DNA of 36,934 bases from a virus (IMGVR_UViG_3300044625_001284:1-36934), one strand, 5' to 3'. Positions 6,554 to 15,325 are shown, numbered from the stretch's first letter. The notes: generated by a model from the sequence alone, not told the origin. Numbers and translations: made by a program.

Positions 6554-6978
6554 GCAAAAGTGAACGATTCGAGGAGTTCATTTACCAGGACACAGCGAAG
6601 GTATGGCAGGACTTTGGATTCCGTATGGGTCAAATGATGGCCGAGATGATGGATCGTCGGCTCGCAGAAGCCATGGTCCGTGAACGCGAAACCGACGAAT
6701 CGAATGAAGCGTTTGCGTGGGCTGTTGTGTATCGGGATGGACACGTATCGCTATTCAAAGGAAAGCCGACACTTTGTCCGGTCTATGCGAAAGTTGTGCC
6801 GCTGTTCCGAAGGCCGCATCCGACGCTTACCGACGAGGAGCGTGAGGGTTTGCATTGGGCCGCCGCCGAGTCTCTTGAGCGTGCGGACGCCGCATCGCTA
6901 TGGAAAAAGGACTTGTCGTTAGAAAGACGTGCTGCCGCTCTTCGTGGTCTTTTGATCCGAACGGAAGGTGAACAATGA
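6550..6978 (+). CDS. Hypothetical protein
   Basis: The 142-residue product is coupled to the initiator by a four-base overlap and ends overlapping the loader-like gene. It has a helical, charged N-terminal half (FEEFIYQDTAKVWQDFGFRMGQ, MMDRRLAEAMVRE) and a middle segment with hydrophobic strands (AWAVVYRDGHVSLFKG). Codon use is less GC-rich than the neighbours. No family is recognised; the position suggests a replication accessory. Confidence 0.6.
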   Translation: MSKSERFEEFIYQDTAKVWQDFGFRMGQMMAEMMDRRLAEAMVRERETDESNEAFAWAVVYRDGHVSLFKGKPTLCPVYAKVVPLFRRPHPTLTDEEREGLHWAAAESLERADAASLWKKDLSLERRAAALRGLLIRTEGEQ

Positions 6979-7556
6979 CACGAACGTGGGAGCAAAACAG
7001 CGACGCCATCAACGGACTCTGGCCGCATTGCCAGTGGACCGACGAGGAAATAGAGCTGTGGCGGTCGGACCTGTCGGCGCTCGATCAGGACGTGCTTTTC
7101 GAGGCAATCCGGGAGGTGAAGCGTTCGCGTGAGGCCCTGTACCCGCAACTCGTGTGGATCCACGCCGCCTACAGGACTCTCAACGCGGCCAAGCGGTCTG
7201 CAGAGCGTGCCGCGCGTCCGAACACGCCGGCCTTCTGCGGCGACCGATTGGAGATCGACCCGCAAGAAAACCGCAGGCTTGCGGACGAGATATCCGCTGA
7301 GATCGAGCGGGCGACAACCGCTGACGTCGATGGGATCGTCAAGAAAATCCATGAGCACACCGACCGCATGGATGCGGCTACCGCGTACCGCCTGGTGTGG
7401 CGGGCGTGTGCCAAGCGTCGTGGGCATTCGCAAATGCAGCCCGCTTCCGGTGACCGCGAGCGTGCTGCTCTGCAGACGTTCACGGTGATCGGAACGGACG
7501 ATGACATTGAACGGCGCCGCGAGGAGCAGCTGCGTATGTTGCGCACCGCGAAGTAA
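6975..7556 (+). CDS. Probable replicative helicase loader-like protein
   Basis: The first ~70 residues follow the pattern of phage helicase loaders such as SPP1 G39P: a short N-terminal helix, an acidic W-T-D-E-E-I-E-L-W segment, LDQDVLFEAIREVKRS, and a YPQLVWIHAAYRTLN segment where the loader family has its 'P-x-x-x-E/I' region. The C-terminal 120 residues are charged and helical. It lies straight after the initiator, as expected. No helicase gene is present, so it would recruit the host enzyme. The match is by pattern only. Confidence 0.45.
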   Translation: MTRTWEQNSDAINGLWPHCQWTDEEIELWRSDLSALDQDVLFEAIREVKRSREALYPQLVWIHAAYRTLNAAKRSAERAARPNTPAFCGDRLEIDPQENRRLADEISAEIERATTADVDGIVKKIHEHTDRMDAATAYRLVWRACAKRRGHSQMQPASGDRERAALQTFTVIGTDDDIERRREEQLRMLRTAK

Positions 7557-7610
7557 CGCTTTCGCTTAGACTGACGCGTACGTTTCACCAGATGTCGCAT
7601 GGAGGCGACG

Positions 7611-8081
7611 ATGTTGATCGGAATTGACCCTGGGCCGCGCGAGTCGGCGTTCGTCGTGTGGGACGGCGCGCGTGTTGTCCGGACATGCGACATGGCCAAC
7701 GTAGAGTTGGCGGAATACCTCGATTCGGCATCATCCCCAGTCGCGTGCGAGTGGATCGAATCGTTCGGCATGGCCGTCGGCCGCGAAGTCTTCGAGACGG
7801 TCTTCGCGATTGGGACGTTCAGCCAGCACGTCCGATTGCGGCTCGTGCCCCGTCGCGACGTGAAGATGCACCTGTGTCAGTCCCTGCGGGCGAAGGATGG
7901 GAACATCCGGCAGGCGTTGATCGACCGATTCGGCCCCGTCGGCACGAAGAAGAATCCCGGCCCGCTGTTTGGGATTTCAAATCACCGTTGGGCGGCGTTG
8001 GCCGTCGCGGTCACGGCGTTCGATGTCGCGACCACCGAGCACGAGGCCACGTTCCATTTGGTCGAGGCGACGGTCGCATGA
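7611..8081 (+). CDS. RuvC-like Holliday junction resolvase
   Basis: The 156-residue product opens with MLIGIDPGPRESAFVVW, the first strand of the RNase H-like RuvC fold with its catalytic Asp. A CEWIESFGMAVG segment supplies a further acidic residue, and the C-terminal NHRWAALAVAVTAFD contains the last helix. Such phage enzymes cut branched DNA before packaging. The start is set by GGAGG at 7601-7605, five bases before ATG; an in-frame ATG at 7599 overlaps that site and is less likely. Confidence 0.75.
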   Translation: MLIGIDPGPRESAFVVWDGARVVRTCDMANVELAEYLDSASSPVACEWIESFGMAVGREVFETVFAIGTFSQHVRLRLVPRRDVKMHLCQSLRAKDGNIRQALIDRFGPVGTKKNPGPLFGISNHRWAALAVAVTAFDVATTEHEATFHLVEATVA

Positions 8082-8566
8082 CTACCACGAACCGCACCCA
8101 TCGGGACGTCGTGGCCTACGCGGAATCAGCCGCGCGTCGGTATGCCTCACGCACGAAGGACGAACCGGAGGACATCGCCCAGCGGATCCTCGTTCGCGTG
8201 TCTGCGGAGGTTCGCTCGGGATCCGCACCGTGGGGCAACGTCGTCGCATCGATCCGTCAGGCGATCGCGGATATCGCCAGATTTGATCGAGCGGCCAAGC
8301 GTGCCCACGTTGGTTGGCGGATGGTGATTTCCGACGGCAGCTACACGAAGGGCGGAATAACTGACCTGGAGCGTGCAGAGTTGCGGCTGGACATTGCGGC
8401 GTGCCTCGACCACGAGGGTGAATCCGTGCGGCGTCTCTGCTCACTCTTGGAAACGATGTCGCTATCCGAGGCGGCCGAAGTGATGAACGTGCCGCGATCG
8501 ACGCTACGCGGCTGGCTGGCGTCGCTGCGGGAGCGGCTGGAGGCGCGGGGGCTTGGCCGGGACTGA
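8078..8566 (+). CDS. Sigma-70-like (ECF-type) transcription regulator
   Basis: The 162-residue product has an N-terminal region like sigma region 2 (YAESAARRYASRTKDEPEDIAQRILVRV) and a C-terminal region-4-like HTH (about 120-155: ETMSLSEAAEVMNVPRSTLRGWLASLRERL). It is the last gene before the structural block, so it may switch on late transcription. It also occupies the usual place of the small terminase, which was not recognised elsewhere, and a terminase role cannot be ruled out. It overlaps the resolvase stop by four bases. Confidence 0.6.
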   Translation: MTTTNRTHRDVVAYAESAARRYASRTKDEPEDIAQRILVRVSAEVRSGSAPWGNVVASIRQAIADIARFDRAAKRAHVGWRMVISDGSYTKGGITDLERAELRLDIAACLDHEGESVRRLCSLLETMSLSEAAEVMNVPRSTLRGWLASLRERLEARGLGRD

Positions 8567-8656
8567 TTGATCGAAAAGGTACTACCGGGCGGACGGCGCG
8601 GCTCCGCCGCCTGACGGAACGCCCGACTATTGCGACTCTGTTTGTTTTCGGACGGC

Positions 8657-10816
8657 ATGGCGACCAAGAAACCGAAACAACCGCGCCGGCCCGAGAGCGT
8701 GAGCCGCAAGGCGGTGCGCGAGTCTCCGAAGTTGGCGAAGCGCAGCGACGCGTCAGGTTACGAAGCGTTTCGCGCGTCGATGGCGAAGCGATCCCGCGCT
8801 CGAGCGGAGAGCGGTCGCGACATCGGCGAGCTTCCTCCCGTCGTCGATCCGGCGCGCAAGGAAGCCTGCCGGCTGAACTTCCGCCTCTTCTGCGAGACCT
8901 ACTTCGCGGACCAGTTCTACCTGGAGTGGTCGGCCGACCATCTGGAGATCATCGCGGCGGTCGAGGCCGCGGTGCTCAAGGGCGAGCTCCTGGCCTTCGC
9001 GATGTCGCGAGGATCCGGGAAGACGGCATTGATCGAGGCGGCTGCCCTGTGGGCATTGTTCTACGGCCACCAGCAGTTCGTCGTAATCATCGGGGCGACT
9101 GAAACACACGCGTCCGAGATGCTGGAAAACATCAAGGTCGCGTGCGAAACGCGCGACATTCTCGCGGAGGACTTCCCGGAGGTGGCCTATCCGATCCGGA
9201 AGCTCGACCGGATCACGCACCGAGCTCGGGGTCAGACCTACCGCGGCAAGCCAACCTTCATCCAGTGGAAGGGCGAGAACGTGCAGCTGCCGACGATCCC
9301 CGGCTCGCCAGCGTCTGGCGGCATCATCCGGGTCCGCGGCATCACCGGCAGCATCCGCGGAATGGCGGTCTCCCGGGCAAGCGACGGGCGGCGAGTGCGT
9401 CCGTCTCTGGTGCTCGTCGATGACCCGCAGACCGACAAGAGCGCCCGCAGCCCGTCGCAGGTCGCCCAGCTTGAGAAGGTGTTTAAGGGTGCCATCCTCG
9501 GCCTCGCCGGCCCGGACGTGCAGATCGCCGGGCTCGTCACCGTGACCGTCGTCGCCCCCGACGACCTGGCGGAACGGCTCCTCGACCGCGAGCGGAACCC
9601 GGCGTGCCACGGCAGGAGGATGAAGCTCGTCTACGAGTGGCCGACGGAAGTCGAGCTCTGGGAGAAGTACGCGGAACTCCGCAAGGCGGGGCAGCGAAGC
9701 GGCGCCGGGACGGGCGCTGCCAACAAGCTGTTCGCCGACAACCTGGAGCGGATGACCGCCGGGTGTCGCCCGGGGTGGCCGGCGCGGATGAAGGCAGGCG
9801 AGATCCACGCCATCCAATCGGCCTACAACCTGCGAATCGACAAGGGCGAGGCCGTGTTCGCGGCCGAGTACCAAAACGAACCGCTGCCGGTGGTCGACCG
9901 CACGACGGAGGAGCTCACCGCTCCCGAGATCGCCGAGAAGATCAACCGCTACCCGCGGCAGTTCGTTCCGCTCTCCTGCCAGTACCTGACGATGTTCGTC
10001 GACTGCCAGCAGCACGTCCTGTACTGGGTCATCTGCGCGTGGGAAGAAAACTTCACGGGCTACGTCATCGACTACGGGGCCTACCCCGACCAGCGGAGGC
10101 CGTATTTCACGGTCCGCGACATCACGAAGAAGCTGACCGACGTCAGCAAGGCGAAGAGCATCGAGGGCGCTTTGATCGAGGGACTCGACGCGCTGACGTC
10201 GCATCACATCGGCCGCGAGTGGAAGCGCGAGGACGGCGCGTCGATGCGGATCGAGCGGTGCCTTGTGGACGCGAACTACCGCTCCGACACCGTGTACCAA
10301 TTCTGCCGCGAGTCTTCGCGGGCCGGCGTCGTGATGCCGAGCCACGGCCAGGGCGTGAAGGCTTCGAGCATGCCGTTTGCCATGTATGCCAAGAAGCCGG
10401 GCGACCGCATGGGGCACTACTGGCGCGTGCCGAACGTCGCGAAGAAGCGGGTGATACGCCACGTCCAGATCGACACGAACTACTGGAAGTCGTTCATCCA
10501 CGCGCGGCTCGCCGTGCCGCGGGGCGACCCTGGGTGCCTGTCGTTCTTCGGCGAGCATCCGGAAGCCCATCGCATGATCGCCGATCACCTCGTCGCCGAA
10601 TACCGCGTGGCAAACACCGCGAAGGGTCGAACGATCGAGGAGTGGAACGAGCGACCCGGGAAGCCCGATAACCACTGGTTCGACGGACTCGTCGGATGTG
10701 CGGTCGGGGCGTCGATGCTCGGGGCAACGCTCGACGGGTCGGGAGGCTTTCGGCCGGCCAAGAAAAAACGGGTTTCGTTCGCCGACATGCAACGACAGCG
10801 GAGAAGCGCCGGATGA
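8657..10816 (+). CDS. terL: Terminase large subunit
   Basis: The 719-residue product has the packaging ATPase Walker A SRGSGKT (117-123), an acidic Walker B in LVLVDDP near residue 253, and a nuclease half starting at LTMFVDCQQHVLYWVICAW, with DANYRSD and HWFDGLVGCAVGASM as later acidic positions. It pumps DNA into proheads and cuts the concatemer. An ATG at 8657 is preferred over a TTG at 8630. The upstream gap (8567-8656) contains a weak 5-bp GC hairpin (8594-8609) and could hold a late promoter. It is longer than many terminases because of a ~65-residue basic N-terminus. Confidence 0.93.
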   Translation: MATKKPKQPRRPESVSRKAVRESPKLAKRSDASGYEAFRASMAKRSRARAESGRDIGELPPVVDPARKEACRLNFRLFCETYFADQFYLEWSADHLEIIAAVEAAVLKGELLAFAMSRGSGKTALIEAAALWALFYGHQQFVVIIGATETHASEMLENIKVACETRDILAEDFPEVAYPIRKLDRITHRARGQTYRGKPTFIQWKGENVQLPTIPGSPASGGIIRVRGITGSIRGMAVSRASDGRRVRPSLVLVDDPQTDKSARSPSQVAQLEKVFKGAILGLAGPDVQIAGLVTVTVVAPDDLAERLLDRERNPACHGRRMKLVYEWPTEVELWEKYAELRKAGQRSGAGTGAANKLFADNLERMTAGCRPGWPARMKAGEIHAIQSAYNLRIDKGEAVFAAEYQNEPLPVVDRTTEELTAPEIAEKINRYPRQFVPLSCQYLTMFVDCQQHVLYWVICAWEENFTGYVIDYGAYPDQRRPYFTVRDITKKLTDVSKAKSIEGALIEGLDALTSHHIGREWKREDGASMRIERCLVDANYRSDTVYQFCRESSRAGVVMPSHGQGVKASSMPFAMYAKKPGDRMGHYWRVPNVAKKRVIRHVQIDTNYWKSFIHARLAVPRGDPGCLSFFGEHPEAHRMIADHLVAEYRVANTAKGRTIEEWNERPGKPDNHWFDGLVGCAVGASMLGATLDGSGGFRPAKKKRVSFADMQRQRRSAG

Positions 10817-10998
10817 GCACACCTTCGGATGCCGGAATCGCGTGCCCGCGGTGCGGATGTCGCGACCTGCGGACCAGGCGAACGATGCGGGTGCGAGACG
10901 GCATGATTCGTCGGTATCGCGTCTGCCGGCACTGCCGACGACCGCTGACCACGCACGAGTCGGTTGCCGTGCCACAGCCGCGGTCCGGACGGGCATAG
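10813..10998 (+). CDS. NrdR-type zinc-ribbon protein
   Basis: The 61-residue product matches the N-terminal zinc ribbon of NrdR: CPRCGC, then IRRYRVCRHCRRPLTTHE. The ATP-cone that follows in true NrdR is missing. NrdR represses ribonucleotide reductase genes, so a stand-alone ribbon could act as a small DNA-binding protein. It overlaps the terminase stop by four bases and is followed by two hairpins. Confidence 0.65.
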   Translation: MSTPSDAGIACPRCGCRDLRTRRTMRVRDGMIRRYRVCRHCRRPLTTHESVAVPQPRSGRA

Positions 10999-11035
10999 TT
11001 TCTACATATAGAAACTTGGCGGTTACGCGCCGCCA
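10997..11035. promoter_or_regulatory. Two adjacent inverted repeats before the connector gene
   Basis: AGTTTCTA-CATA-TAGAAACT (10997-11016) is a perfect AT-rich palindrome in GC-rich DNA and overlaps the upstream stop codon. It is followed at once by TGGCGG-7-CCGCCA (11017-11035). The first could be an operator or late-promoter element; the second, an RNA hairpin lacking a T-tract. Their exact abutment is unusual. No function is proved. Confidence 0.5.
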
Positions 11036-11095
11036 CTTCGCGACGAAAAAACGTACATGTCTCCCGAGGGTTCATCCTCTCGGAGAGACGGCCCG

Positions 11096-11296
11096 GTGGC
11101 AGACGAGAAGATTGCCGACGCGATTCGCGAGAACGCCGCAGGCCCGGTGAAGGCCAGCGGCGATATCGGTTCGTTCGAGCAGCACTCGATCGCAGACCAG
11201 ATCGCGGCCGACCGCTACCTCGCCAGCAAGGCAGCGGCGAAGAAGCCGCACCGCGGCCTCCGATTCTCCCGCATCGTGCCCCCGGGGGCCGAATGA
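11096..11296 (+). CDS. Small head-tail connector-like protein
   Basis: A GTG at 11096 preceded by GGAGAG gives a 66-residue product. An in-frame ATG at 11057 would add 13 residues without a good ribosome site. The sequence (ADEKIADAIRENAAGP, SIADQIAADRYLASKAAAKK, GLRFSRIVPPG) is of a type I recall between terminase and portal in many phages, in the place of lambda gpW. The assignment rests mainly on size and position. Confidence 0.6.
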   Translation: MADEKIADAIRENAAGPVKASGDIGSFEQHSIADQIAADRYLASKAAAKKPHRGLRFSRIVPPGAE

Positions 11297-12768
11297 TGGG
11301 GATCTTCGGCGGGCTGTTCAAGAACCCATTCGCCGCGCCGCAGCGTGTCGTGCGGCGTGCCATGCGGATGATCCGCGCCAGCTACGACTCTGCACGCACC
11401 ACGGACGACAACCGCCGCCACTGGGCAAACGTCGATCACCTGTCGGCGAACGCGGCACTGTCGCCCGCTGTGCGTCAGACGCTCCGGAGTCGGGCACGGT
11501 ACGAGGTCGCGAACAACTGCTACGCCGCGGGCTTGGTCCGCACCGTCGCGAATGACCTGATCGGCACCGGCCCGACGCCCCAGATCGTCGCCCCCGACGG
11601 GTTCGATGCGAGCCCAATCGAGGCCCAGTGGGATTTGTGGGCGAAGGCCGTGAAGCTCGCCCGCAAGCTGCGGTGCATGCGGCAGTGCCTGAGCCGGGAC
11701 GGCGAGGCGTTCGCGGTCCTGTTCACGAACCCCAAGCTCAACCACCCGATCAAGCTCGACATCCGCCTCGTCGAGGCCGAGCAGGTCACGACCCCGACGC
11801 TGATCGGCGAGAACGCCGTCGACGGGATCGTGTTCGACGAGTTCGGCAACCCCGAGACCTACCACATCCTCCGCACTCACCCCGGCGACGTGCTCCACTC
11901 GATGGAGTACGACGAGGTGCCCGCGGAGTTCGTGATCCACTGGTTCCGGCTGGAGCGTCCCGGGCAGAAGCGTGGCGTCCCGATCCTCGCGCCGGCCCTG
12001 CCGCTGTTCTCCAAGCTGCGGCGGTACACGCTCGCGGTCCTTGGGGCGGCTGAAGCCGCGGCCATGCAGGCCGGCGTGCTCTACACCGACGGTGCCCCGA
12101 ACGACGAGGACAACCTCGAAGGCGATGCATTCGAGGCCGTCGAGTTCGAGCGGAACATGTTCACGACGCTCCCCGGCGGCTACCGCCTGGAGCAGCTGAA
12201 GGCCGAGCAGCCGACCACCACGTACAGCGAGTTCAAGGCCGAGCTCATCGACGAGGCGGCGCGGTGCGAGAACGTGCCAAGCAACATCGCCCGCGGAAAC
12301 TCCTCGTCTTACAACTACGCGAGCGGCCGGCTCGACAACCAGATGTTCGGCCGGTCGCAGCACGTCGACCACTCCGAGGTCGAGGAAGAGGTCATCGACC
12401 GCATCTTCGCCGCGTGGCTCGACGAAGCCGCCCGGGAGCCGGGCGTCATCCCCGACGGGTTCCCCCCGCTGGCCGAGTCGCGGCACCAGTGGATTTGGGA
12501 AGGTCGCGAGCATGTCGACCCGAACAAGGAAGCGAACGCCCAGGCCACCCGCCTCGCCAACCTCACAACCTCGCTCTCCGAGGAGTGGGCAAACCGCGGC
12601 AAGGACTGGGAGCAGGGCGTCCGCCAGATCGCCCGCGAGCGTGCCCTGCTGGGTGAGCTCGGGCTGTCGCTCCCCGACGGCACCGCGGTGACGACCGCCG
12701 CATCGCAAGCCTCAGCCCTGTCCGACATCGCAGATCAAGCGGCTCTCCCGGCCGCAGGAGGACGATGA
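11293..12768 (+). CDS. Portal protein (lambda family)
   Basis: The 491-residue product follows the lambda gpB portal family: N-terminal ARYEVANNCYAAGLVRTVANDLIGTGP, a QCLSRDGEAFAVLFTNP segment, VIHWFRLERPGQKRGVPILAPAL, and an EVPSNIARGNSSSYNYASG-like region near residue 330-350. It forms the dodecameric ring at the capsid vertex and is the docking site for the terminase. The next gene starts inside its stop. Confidence 0.92.
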   Translation: MMGIFGGLFKNPFAAPQRVVRRAMRMIRASYDSARTTDDNRRHWANVDHLSANAALSPAVRQTLRSRARYEVANNCYAAGLVRTVANDLIGTGPTPQIVAPDGFDASPIEAQWDLWAKAVKLARKLRCMRQCLSRDGEAFAVLFTNPKLNHPIKLDIRLVEAEQVTTPTLIGENAVDGIVFDEFGNPETYHILRTHPGDVLHSMEYDEVPAEFVIHWFRLERPGQKRGVPILAPALPLFSKLRRYTLAVLGAAEAAAMQAGVLYTDGAPNDEDNLEGDAFEAVEFERNMFTTLPGGYRLEQLKAEQPTTTYSEFKAELIDEAARCENVPSNIARGNSSSYNYASGRLDNQMFGRSQHVDHSEVEEEVIDRIFAAWLDEAAREPGVIPDGFPPLAESRHQWIWEGREHVDPNKEANAQATRLANLTTSLSEEWANRGKDWEQGVRQIARERALLGELGLSLPDGTAVTTAASQASALSDIADQAALPAAGGR

Positions 12769-14858
12769 TGGACCGACGCGCCCGCCGCCGCCGCGACCGG
12801 ATGCTCCTGGCGTCCGCCGTCAAGCCGTTCGAGCTCAACGCCGCCGCCGCCGTGCAGATCGAGACCGCGTTCTCCGATCCCGCCGCGCCGGCAGTAGTGA
12901 CGATCGAGGCATACGGTGGCGGTGTGATGTCCGTTTCTGGCATCGGTCCGCTCGTCTGCGACGTGAACGGCATCGAGGCCGACGGCCGCGTCGTGCTGCT
13001 CTCTGGCCACGACAACACGCTGTCTTCGACGCTCGGCTCTGCCACGGTCCAGGCCGTCGACGGCCGGCGGCTCATGGCGACCGGGACGATCTCCCGCACG
13101 AATCCGATCGCCGAGACGGCGATCGAGCTCGCCCGCGACAACGTGCCGCTCCAGGCGTCAATCGGTGCCGAGCCCATCGACCCGCCCGTGAAGATCCGGG
13201 CCGGGCAGTCCGTCGACGTCAACGGCCGGACGATCACCGCCGGCCCCGCTGGGTTCCGGCTCTTCCGCCGGACCCGTCTCCGTCATATCGCGATTCTGCC
13301 CAACGGGGCAGACGCAACGACCAGTGTCTCTATCGCTGCGGCCGCTGCCGCCAACCAGGAGGGTTCCATGGATTTCCAGAAGTGGGTCGAGTCGCTCGGG
13401 TTCGTTTACGCGGACCTCACCCCCGAACAAGTCGCCGTGCTCCAGGTCGCCTACGACGAGGCGACGGAGAGCGCCGACGCCGCCGCCCCGGCCGCACCGG
13501 CCGCCGGCGACGAGCCCAAGACCGTCGCGGCTTCCGCGATGGGCACCATCGCCGCGTCGGCCGTCGCCCAGATCCGGGCCGAGCTCGCCGCCGAGACGAC
13601 CCGCGTCAACTCGATCCGCGCCATCTGCGGTGACCGCCACGGCGACATCGCCGCGAAGGCGATCTCCGATGGATGGGATACGACCCGTGCCGAGCTGGAG
13701 GTGCTCCGCTCGTCGCGGCCCCGGCTGCCGGCCATCCACACGAAGGAGTCCGGAACCGTGAACACGAAGGTCATCGAGGCCAGCCTGTGCATGGCCGCCG
13801 GCATCAACGTCGAGAAGTCCTACAACGAGGAGACGCTCGACCGGGCCAGCAAGTTCCGCCGGCGTGGCCTCAGGTGGCACGCGGAGCAGATCGCCGCGTC
13901 CAGCGGCAAGGCGATCGACGCCGACCCGGGCACCCAGGAGTGGATCCAGGCGGCGTTCTCCACGAGCGAACTCTCAGGCATCGTGGGCAACGTGGCCAAC
14001 AAGGCCCTCCAGGACGCGTTCGCCATGGCTCCGTCCGTGGCCGAGCAGATCACGGCGACCCGCAGCCACACCAACTTCCAACCGAACACCGTGTACAGCC
14101 TCGCGCTGAACGGCGAGCTGCAACTGGTGAGCAAGGACGGCGAGCTCAAGCACCTCCGCATGAGCGAGGAGAGCCGGACCCGTCAGGTTCAGACCCGCGG
14201 CGCGGTGCTGAGCATCACGCGGCAGGATCTCATCAACGACGACCTGAACGCTTTCGCCGACAACGCGAAGGCGCTCGGCCGCAAGTCTGTCCACAGCCGT
14301 GAGAAGACGCTGTTCGCCGCCCTCAACGCGACGGGCAACGGTGCGTCGTTCTTCACCTCGGCCCGCGGCAACTACGTCGAGGGTGCGGCCACCAACCTTC
14401 AGAGTTCAAGCCTGTCGACCGCCGTCCAGATGTTCCGCGACCAGGTCGGTCCGGACGGCCTGCCGGTGATGGTCGATCCGACCATCCTGCTCGTTCCGAC
14501 GGCGCTCGAGCCGGTCGCGAAGGAACTGATGAACAGCCAGTACGTGCTCGGACCGACGTCTACCAAGACGCCGTCGGCGAACATCCACCAGAACGCCTAC
14601 CAGGTGCTCGTCTCGCCGTGGCTCTCGAACTCCACCCTCACCGGTGCGAGCTCGACGGCCTGGTATCTGCTCGGCAACCCGGCCGACCTCGCGGCCCTGG
14701 AGATCGCCTACCTCAACGGCCTCCAGACGCCGACGGTCGAGTTCTTCGGCATGGACACGAACCCCGAAGTCCTCGGCGTGTCGTGGCGGGTGTTCTGGGA
14801 CTTCGGCGTCGCGCTCGCCGAATACCGGGCCGGCGTGAAGAGCAAGGGTGCGGCCTGA
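12765..14858 (+). CDS. Prohead protease-scaffold-major capsid fusion
   Basis: Residues 1-180 resemble a prohead protease, with SGHDNT (His82) and QASIGAEP (Ser132) as likely catalytic positions. Residues 202-340 are Ala/Glu-rich and helical, like a scaffold (delta) domain. From about 340 to 697 the sequence is a HK97-fold coat protein of the Mu-like type (TQEWIQAAFSTSELSGIVGNVANKAL, WYLLGNPADLAALEIAYLNG). Fused protease-capsid genes are known in some phages. An AGGAGGG site and in-frame ATG at 13368 could also make the 496-residue scaffold-capsid form alone, giving more coat than protease. Confidence 0.88.
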   Translation: MMDRRARRRRDRMLLASAVKPFELNAAAAVQIETAFSDPAAPAVVTIEAYGGGVMSVSGIGPLVCDVNGIEADGRVVLLSGHDNTLSSTLGSATVQAVDGRRLMATGTISRTNPIAETAIELARDNVPLQASIGAEPIDPPVKIRAGQSVDVNGRTITAGPAGFRLFRRTRLRHIAILPNGADATTSVSIAAAAAANQEGSMDFQKWVESLGFVYADLTPEQVAVLQVAYDEATESADAAAPAAPAAGDEPKTVAASAMGTIAASAVAQIRAELAAETTRVNSIRAICGDRHGDIAAKAISDGWDTTRAELEVLRSSRPRLPAIHTKESGTVNTKVIEASLCMAAGINVEKSYNEETLDRASKFRRRGLRWHAEQIAASSGKAIDADPGTQEWIQAAFSTSELSGIVGNVANKALQDAFAMAPSVAEQITATRSHTNFQPNTVYSLALNGELQLVSKDGELKHLRMSEESRTRQVQTRGAVLSITRQDLINDDLNAFADNAKALGRKSVHSREKTLFAALNATGNGASFFTSARGNYVEGAATNLQSSSLSTAVQMFRDQVGPDGLPVMVDPTILLVPTALEPVAKELMNSQYVLGPTSTKTPSANIHQNAYQVLVSPWLSNSTLTGASSTAWYLLGNPADLAALEIAYLNGLQTPTVEFFGMDTNPEVLGVSWRVFWDFGVALAEYRAGVKSKGAA
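13357..13370 (+). promoter_or_regulatory. Internal ribosome binding site and start in capsid gene
   Basis: AGGAGGG (13357-13363) stands four bases before an in-frame ATG at 13368, exactly at the border between the protease and scaffold regions (codon 202). It is one of the strongest ribosome sites in the window. Translation here would yield the scaffold-capsid product without protease, comparable to the nested Nu3 scaffold of lambda. Confidence 0.65.
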
Positions 14859-14932
14859 GCCGCCCCTTCGCTCGTCTGATCGAGACGACAACCTCAAACC
14901 CAACAACCTGACCCAAGAAAGAGAGAGCAGAT

Positions 14933-15265
14933 ATGGCAGTCGCCGACTACGTTTCCGGACCGGACACCATCGACTACACGCCGGGCAGCGACACGGTCGC
15001 CGGCGCGGTTGTAATCCAGTCCACGGATCATGTGGGCATCACCAAGGTCGCGATCCCCGCCAACGTGCAGGGAACGCTTCATGTGCGTGGGGTCTTCGAC
15101 ATCGACTGCGCGAGCGGCACGACGTTCTCGCAGGGTGCGAAGCTCTACTACAACGCCGGCACGGCGAAGGTGACCACGACCAATACCGACGTCTACATCG
15201 GCCGCGCCGGGTCTGCGAAGGCGTCGGGGGCGCTGAAGGCTCGCGTCCGACTCAACGCGATCTGA
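14933..15265 (+). CDS. Capsid decoration (cement) protein, DUF2190-like
   Basis: The 110-residue product is beta-rich with the pattern of DUF2190 phage proteins: an N-terminal DTIDYTPGSDTVAGAVVIQ and a C-terminal IGRAGSAKASGALKARVRLN. Its position right after the coat gene fits a capsid cement protein. An A/G-rich ribosome site precedes the ATG. A weak 6-bp hairpin (14872-14888) in the gap may tune expression relative to the coat gene. Confidence 0.7.
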   Translation: MAVADYVSGPDTIDYTPGSDTVAGAVVIQSTDHVGITKVAIPANVQGTLHVRGVFDIDCASGTTFSQGAKLYYNAGTAKVTTTNTDVYIGRAGSAKASGALKARVRLNAI

Positions 15266-15285
15266 TCGGCCGCGTGACGTTTCGT

Positions 15286-15325
15286 GACGGGGCGCCGCGC
15301 AAGCCCAAGAGCGCGGCGCCCCGTC
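15286..15325 (+). terminator. Strong hairpin after decoration gene
   Basis: A perfect 15-bp GC-rich stem (left arm 15286-15300, right arm 15311-15325) with a 10-base loop lies 20 bases after the decoration stop. There is no T-run after it, so it may be a Rho-assisted terminator, an attenuator, or an RNA-stabilising hairpin that raises head-gene mRNA over the fibre genes downstream. Confidence 0.6.

Noticed and set aside
8753-10996. Long reverse-strand open frame (747 codons) opposite the terminase
   Set aside because: It is a mirror of the GC-rich terminase codons, rich in Arg, Val, Asp and His with no domain, and has no ribosome site or operon context.
11215-12708. Reverse-strand open frame of 497 codons opposite the portal
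   Set aside because: Composition is low-complexity Arg/Leu/Gly/Val; the forward strand encodes a clear portal.
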